From the NCBI GenBank assembly GCA_033065855.1, contig JAVXUO010001736.1, positions 239,001 through 303,000 on the forward strand: a stretch of 64,000 nt of DNA. Direction: 5' to 3'. Each line of letters opens with the position of its first letter. Positions within the stretch are counted from its first letter, which is position 1. Below, piece by piece: positions 35,231 through 47,664 of the stretch. A program made the position numbers and the translations under genes. Source of the stretch: Escallonia rubra (taxonomy: Eukaryota > Streptophyta > Magnoliopsida > Escalloniales > Escalloniaceae). The notes under the pieces are model-generated. The model was not told the origin of the DNA and did no database searches. It saw only the letters and a program-made list of their open reading frames with translations.

Positions 35231-36805
35231 ATAAAAGTGCAAGTCAGCCTCACAGATTCACTCTAAGCAGGCATCATACAACACATATTTCAAAGACTCG
35301 GCAAAACCTCGATTCAAGACTATTGTGTAGCTAGGATGTGTACCCAAGAAATGAACAACATTTCTTGCAAACTTGGCGCACAACACAGTGTGACAAATTT
35401 CTTCCAAGTCCATGTTAACAATGGCAATTCTCATGCACTCATTCATGAAGGTTTCATGGCCTACTTCATCGATGGTTACCCACGATATGGATGAGAATAC
35501 TACAAAAGACAGTCTAAACAAATCATTTGGGTGCTAAATACATTTGTGCCATTATCTGCATCTTTGTTCCCGTGCCATCAACTAACAAATAGGGGTTTGA
35601 AAACATGACAACAGTTTCACGATGTGCTCAAAAAAAAACTTGTGCATTGGAGGAAAAAGATCAAAGAAATATGTTGGTACCAGACATTGACATTCTTTCA
35701 TCTTTAATTTTCATCAGGAAAGGTTTGTTATGAAACAGGAAGTTCACACTGGGATGCCTCCAGTCTCACTCCAAATACACAAGGCATTGACTTTGCATGT
35801 GAACAATGCACTCTCTATTGCTATCTGGTAATTAAAGCTATGTCTCTTGAAGGGAATAGGAAAACTTGTGCAATAATGCTCTTGATCTACTGCAAGTGTA
35901 AACCTTGCAAAACATTTCAACTAAACTTGATCCCTTTGAGGTATGTAGGCAACTTAAAATGAAACTGTGAATTTGGTCATAAGCCAAAAGAAACTTCCAT
36001 TTGAACTACGTTTGACTTCATTGCTTCAGGATACGTAGGCAACATAGACCTAAACTTTAAGTTCAGTCACAAGCCAAAAAAATGAAAATGCTTCCGTTTA
36101 ACTAAGTTTGACTTGATCCTTTCGGATAAGCTTAGACCTAAACTCTAAATTCAGTCACTAACCACAAAAACAAAAACCAGTTATGGTGTTATAGCTAGTA
36201 CTAGGAGAAAAAACATATTACTTTGGTTGCAATTCAGACTAAAAGATGATACTTGGTTGCAAGGTTTAATTATACATAAGGAAGAAGGGGAAAAAAAAAA
36301 CTTTTGAACTGGACATTGAATCAAGGAAGGGGGTGAATTCCCACTTTCGTTTGGCCTTTTTAGAGAAAACGCCCCCATCTTCTCCAAAGTTGCTATGTCA
36401 TTGTCGCTCAAGGAAGGGATGCTTTGAACGAGGTTATTCCTTCTTATGTATTGGTGATTTCAACATCCAACTTTGATAGATCTTCTTCATCTTGCCTAAG
36501 CAATGTCGTTGTTGCTTTCTTCTGCTCATTTAATTTCAAAAGTTGCTTCATCAGCTCGTGGTGCTTTCTTTTATCTTTGTGTGTTGTGCCTAGCAAGAAG
36601 TGACATATCCACTCTTCTTCCTAGATTTTTCTCTGCCTCAACAAGGCATTAAGATGCATTTGAGTGTAGCTCCTCAGATGAATCTCTGGAGGACCTTATT
36701 GCATCATAGCTAGCAACTTTATCGGTGAATGAAGTTACAAACTTTTCCAAAGGAGAAAGATCAAGTGCTTTCACGTAAGCCTATTCTTTCAAAAGCGAAT
36801 CTACA
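35231..36805. other. Post-gypsy sequence with imperfect repeats, no gene seen
   Basis: At about 35930-36160 three imperfect copies carry GATACGTAGGCAACATAGAC or GAGGTATGTAGGCAACTT with flanking TTCAGTCACAAGCCAAAA. Such GTAGGCAAC-type blocks are commonly seen near gypsy LTRs in plants (general impression, not verified). The rest is AT-rich with no supported coding. Confidence 0.5.
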
Positions 36806-38242
36806 TCTTTCTTAACTGAAGCCGTATGCTCTAAAGGTGCCTTTCTTTTAAGCTCTAAAGGTGCTTTATCTCCACCAGATTCTAACGGAAGAGGGGACTC
36901 TAATCTTTCTTGTAATAGTAGGAAGAGGACAAGACTCAAGAGTTCATTCATCAAGTGACGAGGCAAGCAACACAGTAATGATGATCGACATTGGAAACGA
37001 CCAACTAAAAAGAACAAGAGCCAGACATTTGACTTGGCTGCAGAGGGGTTTTTTTTTCCTTAAGGACGGCCCTATCTCGCTGTCATTACTTCCAAGATCG
37101 ACAAGACATGTATCTCGCTGTCACTACTTTTCTGCTTAGAATTGTTCCTGCATTCTAAGATATTCTCTTCTTTCTTCGTTTCCATCTAGTTAATGATCAC
37201 GGACTTTCTTTGGATGACGGGAATGACCAAGTGTTGTTCTTAGAGGACAGAAAGTCGACAATGCTACTTAATGAACAGTGGTTGAACTAAGCTCTTTTCT
37301 GTTAATGGCCAAGAATCTTGACCAACATAGTAATGGGCACTCGAGCAAAGAGTGACGGTGAAGGGAAGAGGCCACAACAAGCCCTTGAAGCCACTCCACC
37401 GTCCTCTGCCAGTGAAGCTATGGCCATGGTTACTGCCTGTGTAAGGATCGGCTTCCTATGTTCTTCTGTTTTACCTATTAACTTTTATTGTTCTCTTGGC
37501 GTACGCGTAGACATATTTTTCTGTCCACTCCTATTCTTAGAGCACTCAAAATTTTGCCTTTTCTTCTTGATTCGGCCGTGAGCAAGACCGTGTGACTGCT
37601 TTTCCGTTGCGAGACACTAATGTGCCGTGAAATAGATGTTGAAGGCGAATTTCACTTTCTTCCTAATCACAGCATGTAGGGGGTGAAAATAGTCATTCTC
37701 ACTTTTTTCTTAAATTGAAAGGGGGGTGGAGAGATGTGAATAGGTCTTTAACAAGTTTTTTTTTTCGCTTGGATCTAACATTTTTAGATTCCAATATCAC
37801 GAACATAAAGGAGTCAAAGCAATCCCTTCAAAATATTGTTCCTCGTGCTTCTATTTTGGATGCCCCTAGGAGGGTGATATCTTTTGAGTTTGGCGTAGTA
37901 TCTTTTCTCCTCAAGTTCAAGAAGGTCAGCACTGGAATGTGGGTGCGCACAAGAGAAGATCAACAAATTTCTGGCATGACCACCGGGTCTGTGAGATAAA
38001 GGATTTAATCTATTCTATATGTTCTTCTCCTCAGGATGACTCTGTAAGTCGCTTGAGTTGTCTTTCAAGAAAGGAAGACTCGAAAAATAAGTGGTTTGAG
38101 TGTTTCGCTTTCAGCTTCTTCATTTGCTGTTGGACTCTTGGTCGGTACAAGACGATAGAGCAGATTCCTCGGATAGACGATCTGACTCACCTCTCATGTC
38201 TAATAGGAGGTCTTTAACCTCTCCTTAAGTAAGGGAAGTCTC

Positions 38243-39711
38243 CAGGGGCTGAACTACATATGTACGAGGGGGGGCTAATGCACCCCCTCAAATTTTGAAA
38301 TTTTTTTTAATAATAATTATATATTGTGTTTTTTTTTTCATTCGCGATTTTCCCTTTCTCTCTCTCTCTTCCTCTCGGCTCTCACTCAGTCACACCTCAC
38401 CGGCAGGGGCTCACGGAACGGCGCCTCTCACTCTCTCAGTAACCGCGGCACCGCTCACGGCCACCGGTCATCGGCTCATCGCCTCATCAGTAACGCCGGT
38501 CGTCGTCAAGTCAAGGTCTCAACGTCCGCCGCCCCTGCTCTCATGGAACGAACGGCCTCACGGGGGAGGAAGTGCCTTCTCACGTCCGTCGAAGTCTCGA
38601 AGCCCCGATTCTGAAGCGCGAAGTCCCTCCCCAGTCCGGTAGTCCCCACCCCAATTCCGGCCAGTCCCCACCCCAACTCCAGCCAGATCTAGCTTAGATC
38701 TACGAGCCGGGGGACGAACCGAGGAAGTGACAAACTTCACCGGTCGGCGGTCACGGCGCCTGAAATAGTGAAATTCAAGCAGATCTGACTTCTGACTTCT
38801 GAGCCTCAGTCACCGGTGGTCACGGCGAAGAACCCACCGCCAGCGACATTGCGACAACAACGCCGTTCTGATTTCTGAGGACTGAGGTCAGTGTGCATTT
38901 TGAACAATTTATTTTGCTATTAAGAATTCATTATTTGATTAATAATTTTAGGTTGTTAGTTGTGTATTTGATAATTTAGATTATTAATTGATGATTTATG
39001 GCTGTTAATCGTGCATTGAGCACTTGAGATTTGAGATTGTTAATGGAGAATGGGACCCAATTGAATTTTTATCCCATTTGAGCATTGATTATTTGATTGA
39101 TAATTTTAGGTTATGTTAATTGGGCATTTGAAAATTGAGATTATTAATTGCTGATTTTAAGTTGTTAATTGTGCATTGAGCACTTGAGATTTGAGATTGT
39201 TAATGGAGGATGGGACCCAATTAGATTGAAATGTCGGATATGTGATTTAGTTGAATGGTGGGTTGAAATTAGGTTAACGCGATAATAAAGCATGACTGGA
39301 AAAGTAAAAGAATAAAATATTTGTAATTAACTAGGTTATTTGATTGATAATTGATGGATTGATACTTAAAATAAAATATTTTTTTCTAGAATGGAAAGGT
39401 ACTTTCAAAAGAAAGCAAAGGTGGAAAAGTTATTGCAGTCTAATAAGAATGAGTGTAGAAATCAAGATACTATTCAACAGTCTCTGATTCTAACAGTAAG
39501 GGACAAGGCTCCCATTGTGTATCGTGATATTCATTTTGGACATTCAAGCAGAGTTAGCGATGAGTTAAATTCTGACGAGCTTATTGCGGATCCTGGGTAG
39601 CGTCCGAATATTTTGGATTATAGTCCTAATGTTCGAGATAAAGTTCGACGAGTGTATTGGTCGATATATATGTTTAGTCCCCCTTGGGATGAAATCCTGG
39701 TTCCGCCACTG
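38243..39711 (+). mobile_element. hAT transposon, non-autonomous, with transposase N-terminal fragment
   Basis: Ends CAGGGGCTGAACTAC and, inverted, CAGTGGCGGAACCAGG. A perfect 8-bp duplication GAAGTCTC lies at 38235-38242 and 39712-39719. The partner block has the empty site near 53250 (GGGAAGTCTCCCCTTCAAC). A GC-rich 5' part with a CT microsatellite (38355-38370) is followed by AT-rich repeats (38940-39240) and a short transposase fragment at 39391-39660. Confidence 0.95.
39391..39660 (+). pseudogene. hAT transposase N-terminal fragment (TTF-type zinc-finger leader)
   Basis: It opens MERYFQKKAK and continues to SDELIADPG, then an in-frame TAG at 39598, then RPNILDYSPNVRDKVRRVYW in the same frame. 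The MERYF-KK start and the ADPG-R-xILDYxPNxRDxVRR block are characteristic of the region just before the TTF-type zinc finger of plant hAT transposases. The element ends before the finger, dimerisation and catalytic domains, so it encodes no functional transposase. Confidence 0.8.
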
Positions 39712-39897
39712 GAAGTCTCCCCTTCAACTACTAGTTTACAAGGGTAAAATCCTTGAGATACCACTCTCTTAAAAGAAAGATTTGTCCCTCTCCCGGTAGG
39801 TAGGTCGATTGACTTCATTCCTTGGCACTATCAACTTCTTAAGGAAGGCATAGGTTTTTCCAGAATAACGGAAAGCTTTGAAGATCATCTCAGAGTG

Positions 39898-41826
39898 GCA
39901 TAAGCAACAGCTACATTGACGAGGGGCATATGCAGTTAGAAGCAGCAACTGCATCAACGAGGGGCGGCAATGGGGTTGCCCGGGCGAGCGGCAAGCAGCG
40001 TTAATGAGGGGAGGGTGGCGTCGGCACCGGTGAAGGGCAGGTGGCAGTGGCGGCTTAAATCTACGAAGAATAGTCTCTTTCTTTTCTCTTTTATCTTTTA
40101 TCCACGAAGGAAAATGACAAAGAATAAAGTTACAGGGGTATATTTTGAGCAAATAGTAACCGCTCCTCTTTAGGCGGTTAAGGGAGTAATTAGAAAAAGA
40201 ATTGGACATCTGGATTAGTGCCGGTAAATACGGGTTTTCAACACACATGCATATGTGTGTATATATATATTTTGTGTGTATGTGTACAAATATATATTTG
40301 TGTGTATATACATACATGTGTTTATATAAAAAAATATATGTGTGTGTATTCGATTTAGTTTTTGACAAAGTATTTAAAAAGATTGTGTTTCTGACAAAGT
40401 ATTCAATTTATTTTAGCGTAAAATATTACCTTTCTCCTTTTGTTGCAGAAAAGGGTGCAAGGAGCTCTCTGCAAGTTGTTGTTTAATAGAATTTGTTGGA
40501 AAAAATGCAGTAACTTTAGGAGTTTAGGGTAGTTTAAGTTTAGGTACGTTTTGATAGGGTTCTTTCAGTAAGATATTAAGAGAGCACTAAGAATGATTTT
40601 ATATAGTTTCATAATTTTTTTTTGGGAGGAAAAATCAAAACAACCCTTAACTCTTAACAAAAACATATACTCCAATAAGGGTATTTTGGAAAAAGAGGCT
40701 TGATATTTTATGAGAAGTCAAAAACACCATTTTTAATAACACTTTAGTCCAAAAGGATCTTTTATGGAATAAGAAAGTTATAAGTCGAAAACATCCCTAA
40801 TCACCCCTAAGTTTGCATAAAGACTTCAATTTAAAAAAGGGCTTCTAAGGAAAAAAAGATTAGTCATTTAACCCCATCTGTACCTTTTATACACGGCATA
40901 AACATAAGTATGTTTTTTTCTTTGGATACTCAAACTGAAAATGCAGGAGGAAAGAATGTTACCTTTATATGCATTCTGTCACATTTATTTGAAGAAAAAA
41001 AGGTACTCTTTTTGAGTAATCACTTTGCAAGGGATGATGAACAACTGAGGGAGAAATGTACCTACAGATTAATATTCAAAAGCGGAACCCAAATAGAGAC
41101 ACCGACCTTGCACTAAGATCACTTGGGAGGGAGCAACCACCCTTCAAAGACAACACATACACGGGTGAGTTCTGCATACATTCGAAACCTATCTAGCAAA
41201 ATACACACCGATCTTTACTCTCCTTCAGTCGGCGTTTTCTTTTGCTCGATCGGCTCCGATTGATCCGTCTTGCATGTGATCAGAGGTGGCTTTTGATCAT
41301 GTCTCTTAGATCCGAAACTCTGAATTGAAAGCACATACCCGTCTTTGTGAGTGCCAAAATACTGTTCTGGCATGTTTTTGCCCCCGGGGTTGGTGGCGGA
41401 ACCGAGCATTGTATCGTGGGAAGCGAAGACTCACAGCCAATGATGCCGAAACCTCAATGTCGATGGCTTCAAAAAACGAGGTCATACTGTTCAAATTCTC
41501 AGACTTTCAAGAAAAACAGTCAAGGTGGGTGGTTTTGAGGTGGTGTTGTGGTTGTGTGTGTGTGTGTGTCTGTGTCTGTGTGCGGATTTGTGTGTATGTG
41601 TGCGTGTGTGCAGATATGTGCATGTTTGTGGTTACGCAGATTTCTATTGGTGTTTGGTTGATGCAGTGGTTGGTGTCGGGGTGATGCGGTGGTGTTGGTG
41701 GTTGGTGTTGATGAGATGGTGGCGCCGTGGTGGTTGGTGGTTGTAGTTGAAGGGGCAGATATCATTTGTTATTTACTCATCTGATAGCTATGAATGTAAC
41801 TATTTACGCTCTTGATGGATTAACAG
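39898..41826. other. Intergenic, no supported gene; TA/TG microsatellites
   Basis: TATG/TGTG simple sequence lies at 40240-40350 and a GT run at 41556-41640. On the - strand, 41215-41500 has overlapping open frames (one ending PPLITCKTDQSEPIEQKK) with donor- and acceptor-like sites that I cannot assign. The expected 5' exon of QCR6 was searched for here and not found. Confidence 0.45.
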
Positions 41827-42053
41827 GCCTGTGTTAAAAGGGTTGAAAGTGATGAAACTGGGCACAAGCACTGCTCGGGGCAGTACTTTGACTACTGGTG
41901 TTGTGTTGACAAATGTGTAAGTCTTGTTGTTTTCAATGAATTGACATGTTTCATGGATATGGTCAAGTGTGATTGTTGCTCGGGTTTATTGGGTTTTGTT
42001 GCCCTCTTGTTTGACTATAGGTTGCGCCCAAGCTGTTTGCGGAGCTGAAGTGA
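41827..42053 (+). CDS. QCR6: QCR6, cytochrome bc1 complex hinge subunit, two 3' exons only
   Basis: Exon 41827-41916 follows an acceptor (TTAACAG) and encodes ACVKRVESDETGHKHC, then SGQYFDYWCCVDKC, with a GTAAGT donor at 41917. Exon 42021-42053 follows TGACTATAG and encodes VAPKLFAELK and a TGA stop. This is the C-terminal two-thirds of the acidic hinge protein of mitochondrial complex III, which helps cytochrome c docking. The paired cysteines of the family are kept, with an extra Cys in WCC where His or Gln is usual. The N-terminal exon, with the KPKC...LLEYQ segment just before ACVK, was not found in the upstream 1.9 kb. The gene may have a long intron containing transposons or be a 5'-truncated copy. 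Confidence 0.8.
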
Positions 42054-42849
42054 TGGTGAGGTGCTTTTATCAAATCTCCTTGCCGCCCTCTAATCTCTAC
42101 AGGTTCGTTTCACAAAAAAAAAATATTTGGTTTTCAGTTTTTAAAGAACAGCTTAATTTTTTTATTTTATAAAAACAAGTGGGTGTTTGGTAAACCTTTT
42201 TTTTTTTTGGTGTTTGGTAACCATTTTTATTTTGATTTTTTTTTTTGGTGGTTTGCGGTGGCGGTGGTGGGGCGTAGCGGTGGTCGATGGTGGTGGTGGT
42301 GGCGGTCGGAGGTGGCTGCCGGCAGTCACCGGCGATAGTCGCCGGTGGCCGGAGGTGGCTGCCGGCAGTCTCCGGCTGTGGTTGTCGGCGGCCGACGGTG
42401 GTTGCCTGAGGTGGCTGCCGGCGGTGGGAGGGTGGTGGTGGTGGTCTAAAAAAAAAAAACCAAAAGTGAAAAAAAAAACCAGTTTTTTGAGTTTTTTTTT
42501 TTTTACTCTTCAGTTTTAAAACTGATTTTTTAAATTGAAAAAAAAATGGTTACCAAACGCTCCTTTTTTTTTTCAATTTTTAAAACTTAAAAAAAAAAGA
42601 GTGTCAAACCTACCCTAAGTTTCCACATACCCAAATTATTCATCTCTTTCCAAAATCTCTGTTCTTTACTTTCCTGGTTTCATTTCTGCATCCAAAAGTA
42701 TTGAGATGCTTTATATCCCTACTTTTAACTTACTTATTTTAGTTAACTGAGGAAAATATCTTGATCATCATGCATGTACTGGTATATCCTTGACCATACC
42801 TTTTCGGATAGTCGGATGTTTTGAATAAAAGTGGGGATTTGTGCAAACT
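42054..42849. other. QCR6 3' flank with hAT-type MITE-like segment (about 42180-42620)
   Basis: GGTGTTTGGTAACC near the start and GGTTACCAAACGC plus GTCAAACCTACCC near the end form inverted ends around a GGTGGCGG-rich, poly-A/T-bordered centre. The structure is like that at 24805-25393. No clean 8-bp duplication was identified. No gene is seen. Confidence 0.5.
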
Positions 42850-43460
42850 ATATTTTTCTGCTCAAATTTGTTAGGTTGAGGAGCAAATATCCTTCTAGAT
42901 GGTATGGACCATACAAGGTTGAATGGCTTCTGTAGTTTTTACCTTTGCAAAATGAGCAGGGAAAACCAAATGGATGCAAGCAAATTTTTTTTTTTTTTTT
43001 CTTTTTCCCGCTCCTCCAAAGCTCTGTTTGGATCATGGAATCCATTAGAAAATGGAAAGGAAAGAGGAAAAGAAAAAAAAATAAAGTTTGAAAAATCCAG
43101 AATCTCGCTCGTGCTTGGTTGCCCAAACATAGTATCGGGAATGAATTGGATTCAATGAAAGCAAATGAAAATTTTCATTTCTTTGCTTTTTTTCAATTTA
43201 CATTATCGTGCCTAGCAAATTATCTTCGCTAATATGGTATTGTGTGCTCTTATTTGCTTCTGAAAGACACAAATAAAATGGTCGCTAAATTGTTTACGAT
43301 CTTCATCCTTCATTGTTATAAGTCGTTTTATTAACTTATGGCACTCATTCTTCATCCTCTACACACACTCTCCCACCATGCAGTTGAAGCGATGAAGTAA
43401 AAGAATTCTTGAGGAGCATAAGATCCACAAGTAACTTTACAAGTAGCCACCCACTTCATG
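42850..43460. repeat. Local duplication, copy a (partner at 45668-46310)
   Basis: The shared block includes TTTCTGCTCAAATTTGTTAG, ACCATACAAGGTTGAATGGC, TTTTTCAATTTRCATTATCG and GCATAAGATCCACAARTAAC in the same order and orientation as the partner 2.8 kb downstream. It is non-coding. Confidence 0.85.
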
Positions 43461-45667
43461 TAATCGTTCTAGGCCTGGCAAAATGGATGGATCAATTGGG
43501 TTTAGATTTTGGTCAAATGGGTTTGGGTAAAATGAGTGGCTGATCTATTTAGACCCATTTATTTGTGGGTTAACCGTGTCAATCATAAAATGAGTTACTT
43601 TAACCCATTATCTCAACATGATCCATTTACTAAGACTCAAAACTAATTTGGCATTTTCTTACGCGATCCAGTTTCTGACCTGACACAGCACCTGGAACGA
43701 CCCATTTTGACCCGACATGTTGACCCGTTGACTTTTTGACCCATTGGCTTTTTGACTTGTATTTCAGTATTTTTTTTTCTTAAAAAAGATGATAATATTG
43801 TCGTAGCTATAAATTGTACTTCTACGCTTCTAATAATAAGTTACGCACTCACCTTGAATAATTAGATCGTTAAAAAATATAGACATAATATGAACAAATA
43901 AATAAATAAATAAATAAAAATAAAGAAGAAGACATGAGACAACAGGAGTTCAAACCTCCAAAATGTTAAGAAAGTAAATAACTTAAGTTTGATAAATATT
44001 AATTAGTTACAATCTAAAATTAAGGTTCCTTAAGCTGAATCTTTTTTGCCCTATAAATGCGGCCAAATATACTCAGATAATCACATACGAAGTAACGACA
44101 TTTTTTGCAACCGAGAAGTTTGAGAGTCTAGAGTGAGAACCCCCTCCTCATCGGCATCGGCATCATGTAGCCCCTTAAAAATAAATAGACACTTAATTAG
44201 AAAGGAAAACAAAAGAAAAAGAAATCTAAAGTTACGTATAACAGGTAAACAACTTCTATAAATCATATGTTAAACTACAGTCTACTGAAAAATTCTAAAC
44301 AAAATCCACAATTCAAAAAGATAAACGACAAAATTGACAATTCTACGCTTCTACTAAAAAAACTCTCCTTGTCTCTCTTTCTTCCATTATTCCTTTCCCT
44401 TCTTTCGGATTTTCCTAGTCAATCTCCTAGCCTTTTTTGACTAACACCCAAAAGCCAGAACAAGTAAAGGAAAGAGAGATAATGATCAAACCACGTAACA
44501 TTCCAACTTCTTACCTTCCCCCTTTTCAATTGCTTCACAATTCTCTTTCCATTGAGGAAAGGTTCAATAGTGTGAGCTGGTATGCCTCGGGTAATGAATT
44601 TTGGGTTCTATGGCCTAATGCCAAAAGGCAATCTCCCTCCTATTTTTTTTTTTTTTTGTAAGCAATCTCCCTCCTATTAATGTAGGTGGTTATCTATCCA
44701 ATTCCTCTTACTAATTATGTTGCTTCCTCTTACCTTAGTTTGTCCTTTTTGTGGAAGAGGAATTCAAAGAAATTTTGGACCATTAAGTCTGAATTTCAAG
44801 TGAAAACACCAGAATTCATAGCCAAACTGAGGACCCTTTTCTATTGTAAGAATAGATTCACATCTCACAAGAGGGTGCTTATATCGGATACCTCATTGAA
44901 GTGATAAGATCACAAGTTTGAATTTTATGTAAACGTGATATTTAGGGAGGAAAAAAAATGATACGATCGCACGTTTGAGTCTCATCTAGACGTACATCAG
45001 AAAAATACAAAAAGAATAGTTTGTATAGTTGGGAACTCCAAAGTATCAACATCTAAAGGTTGTAATAGTTAATTGTAATCTTCCATTTAGTAAAGAAATA
45101 CATGGAGTAGAACCTTTAACTGAATTTGGTCCAAAAGAGAGAACAAGAAGGCATACAGGTGTGTAATTGATTCCTAGGCATAGACATGAATGTTAAGAAT
45201 AATAAGGAACAGAATGAGAAGAAAACCTTAAAGAACAGTGTGGAGTAACAGGGATACTACACTAGTCTTCGTGTTCATGTAATCAATACGTGCAAGTTTT
45301 ATACTAATATTGTGAAAGATTTTTTAGTTTCTACCGGTTGACATCACAATCACCTCCGATCCCCTTCAGAAGGTCTCAGTTATATGCAAACCAAAAAAGC
45401 AGGGGAGGGGAATACAAAAAGGACATTATGGAAACATGTAGCAATAAGCGACGAATCAAACAAACCCTCATGTGCCATTCCTTATCATTCCTTCTATTCC
45501 TCTATCTTACATGGCAAAGCATAAAGCAACTAAAAGCCAAATCGTAATTGCCAACTTCAAACTTAAAAGCAGAAGAAGAAAGAGCAGATCGGTTTACTTC
45601 CATGGCTATTGAATCCGAATTCGACGAGGAGGAGAAGTGGCGACAGCAGGGTGATGACAGTTCGGTC
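43461..45667. other. Intergenic, no gene seen
   Basis: AT-rich sequence. 43470-43760 carries GGGTTTGGGT/TGACCCATTTTGACCC-type repeats resembling ends of plant non-autonomous elements. A short ATG-led segment at 45603-45659 (MAIESEFDEEEKWRQQGDD) runs straight into duplicated block b. It could be a truncated first exon, but nothing confirms it. Confidence 0.5.
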
Positions 45668-46310
45668 GTATTTTTCTGCTCAAATTTGTTAGTCTAAGGG
45701 GCAAAATCCTTCTAGATGGTCTGGACCTTTGGTTCTGAACCATACAAGGTTGAATGGCTTCTGTAGTTTTTACATTGGCAAAATGAGCAAGAACAACCAA
45801 TTGGATGAAAGCAAAACTTTTTTTTTGCTCCTCTTAGGCACTGTTTAGATCATGTAATCCATTAAGAAATGGAAACGAAAGAGGGGGAAAAAAAGGAGTT
45901 CGAAAAATGCAGAATCCCACTCGTACTTAGTTGCCCAAAGATAGTATCGTGAAAGAATTGAATTCTTAAGAAAAGTACATTCCTTTGAGAAAGATCCATG
46001 AAAACAAATGAAAATTTTCAATTCTTTGCCTTTTTTTCAATTTGCATTATCGTGGCAGACAAATTCTCTTTGCTAATATAGTATTGCATGGATCATTTGC
46101 TTCTAAAAGGCAAAAATAAAATGGTCACTAATTTGTTTACAATCTTAATCCCTCATTGTTATTAGAAGATTCATTAACATATGGCACTCAACATCCATCA
46201 TCTACAACCTCTTTCCCACCATGGTTGAAGCCACGAAGTATAAGAATAAGAAGAGCAGCATAAGATCCACAAATAACTTCACATGTATCCACCCACTTCA
46301 TGTGAGTGAA
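45668..46310. repeat. Local duplication, copy b (partner at 42850-43460)
   Basis: Collinear with copy a with substitutions and small indels, for example GGTTCTGA inserted before ACCATACAAGG. It is preceded directly by the small ATG-led segment at 45603-45659. Confidence 0.85.
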
Positions 46311-47660
46311 AATTGACCTCCATGAACATAATTATGCGCAACCCATCTCCTAAACTTGTCTATTCGTCTGGTCAGATGTGGCAATTATCAGATGGAAAAT
46401 GGTATAGTGACCTTATGGTCTAGAGTACCCAAAAAAGACTTTCGATAAGCACATAGAGTTCTTTTGTTGGTGAATAGTAGAAACATTATATTAACAATCA
46501 CAAAGAACAGTTACAAGAGTAAGGAATTTTTTAGGTTGAACATATCTTACTCTACCAGACTTAAATCTTTAGAACTCTCGTCAGAAGTTGCCTAAAGGTT
46601 TAGCCTAACCGACAAAAAAGTGACATTTATAAAATCTCGATTGATCTTGATAATAACAAAGATACCAAAATAATTTTCCTTCCTTCCTTCCTTTTCGTTT
46701 TTCCTTTTTAACCTTTACTTGATCCTACCATATATATATATATATAGGAGCTCATCCGTTGAGAGCGCTAGCAAAATAGGAGATTTTGCTAGCGCGATCT
46801 AGCCGTCCATCCTAATGGACGGACCAGATCTTTTTTTTTCAAAAGCTGTCATTCGTCCGCTACACTATGTAGCGGACGGTCTTTTTTACCATATTGCCCT
46901 TCCTCCCTTGTTCGCTATATTGTGTAGAGAACGACTGATTGATCCTGACAACAGCCAGTCAAAAAGCTGTCTGCGACACTATGTAGCGGATAACTTTTTG
47001 ACTGATGGGACTGACACACTTCCATTAATATCTGTACCTTTATTTCTGCACACGTCAAAGTTGTCGCCAATGCTGTCCGCTATACAGTATGGCGAACAGT
47101 ATTGCCTATCCCCAAAAGATTCTCAGCTCTTTCAGCACAATTTTCTTCTCCTTCAGACTCACTTGCTTCCATTTTCAGCTCCCTTCAAGTTTCTAATAAC
47201 AATTGCTTCAAGCTTCACTCAAGCAATGTAAGTTTGTGAATGGTGAAGTTTTCTTTATGGATTGACTGATAAAGTATAATTTATTTTTTTTGGACAAAAA
47301 AGTATAGATTTTTTGTGATGTTCTAGAAATTAATTTGTTAACTTTAAACAAATTCGTTATAGTTAAATTCAATTTTTTTGAGGTTCGCTAACTTCAAAAA
47401 TTTTATCCTATTTAAATTCGATTTTTTTGAGATATGTTTGTTATATTTTGGCATGATGAAGTTGTTTATTTATCTTAGTAATTTTAATTTGTTATGTTTA
47501 ATAAATTAATAATTGTTAAATTGGATACACTTTTGAGATTATGTATATGGTATATTTGTCATCCTAAATTGGTCTATTCGCCAAGATAATTTTGAGGTAA
47601 TATGTTCAGTTAGAAATGTCATTTGATTATTAAGCGTAGTTTATTTCTACATAGGTCTTG
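46311..47660. other. Intergenic; possible MULE-type end and GTAGCGGA inverted motifs
   Basis: 46745-46860 holds an imperfect palindrome (GCTAGCAAAATAGGAG / ATTTTGCTAGCGC), then CCGTCCATCC. Between 46850 and 47100 CCGCTACACTATGTAGCGGA and shortened variants occur three times. These could be the end and subterminal region of the Mutator-like element that carried the FAR1-type pseudogene just downstream, but no matching second end was found. The remainder is AT-rich and non-coding. Confidence 0.4.
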
Positions 47661-47664
47661 TTTC

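Larger units (their letters stand above)
36806..39897 (+). repeat. Duplicated block, copy 1 (partner at 50316-53477)
   Basis: Sequence from CTAAAGGTGCCTTTCTTTTA through GAAGATCATCTCAGAGTG aligns collinearly with 50316-53477 by eye. Excluding the hAT insertion, the shared sequence is about 1.6 kb. Exon-like pieces flanked by splice-like signals, such as CTCCTCAG before GATGACTCTG at about 38035, hint at an old gene. Translations such as CREIDVEGEFHFLPNHS match no family I recognise. Confidence 0.85.

Noticed and set aside
41215..41500. Overlapping - strand frames that might be exons of an unknown gene near QCR6
   Set aside because: Donor- and acceptor-like sites exist, but I recognise no family and no continuation, so evidence is too thin for a gene call.
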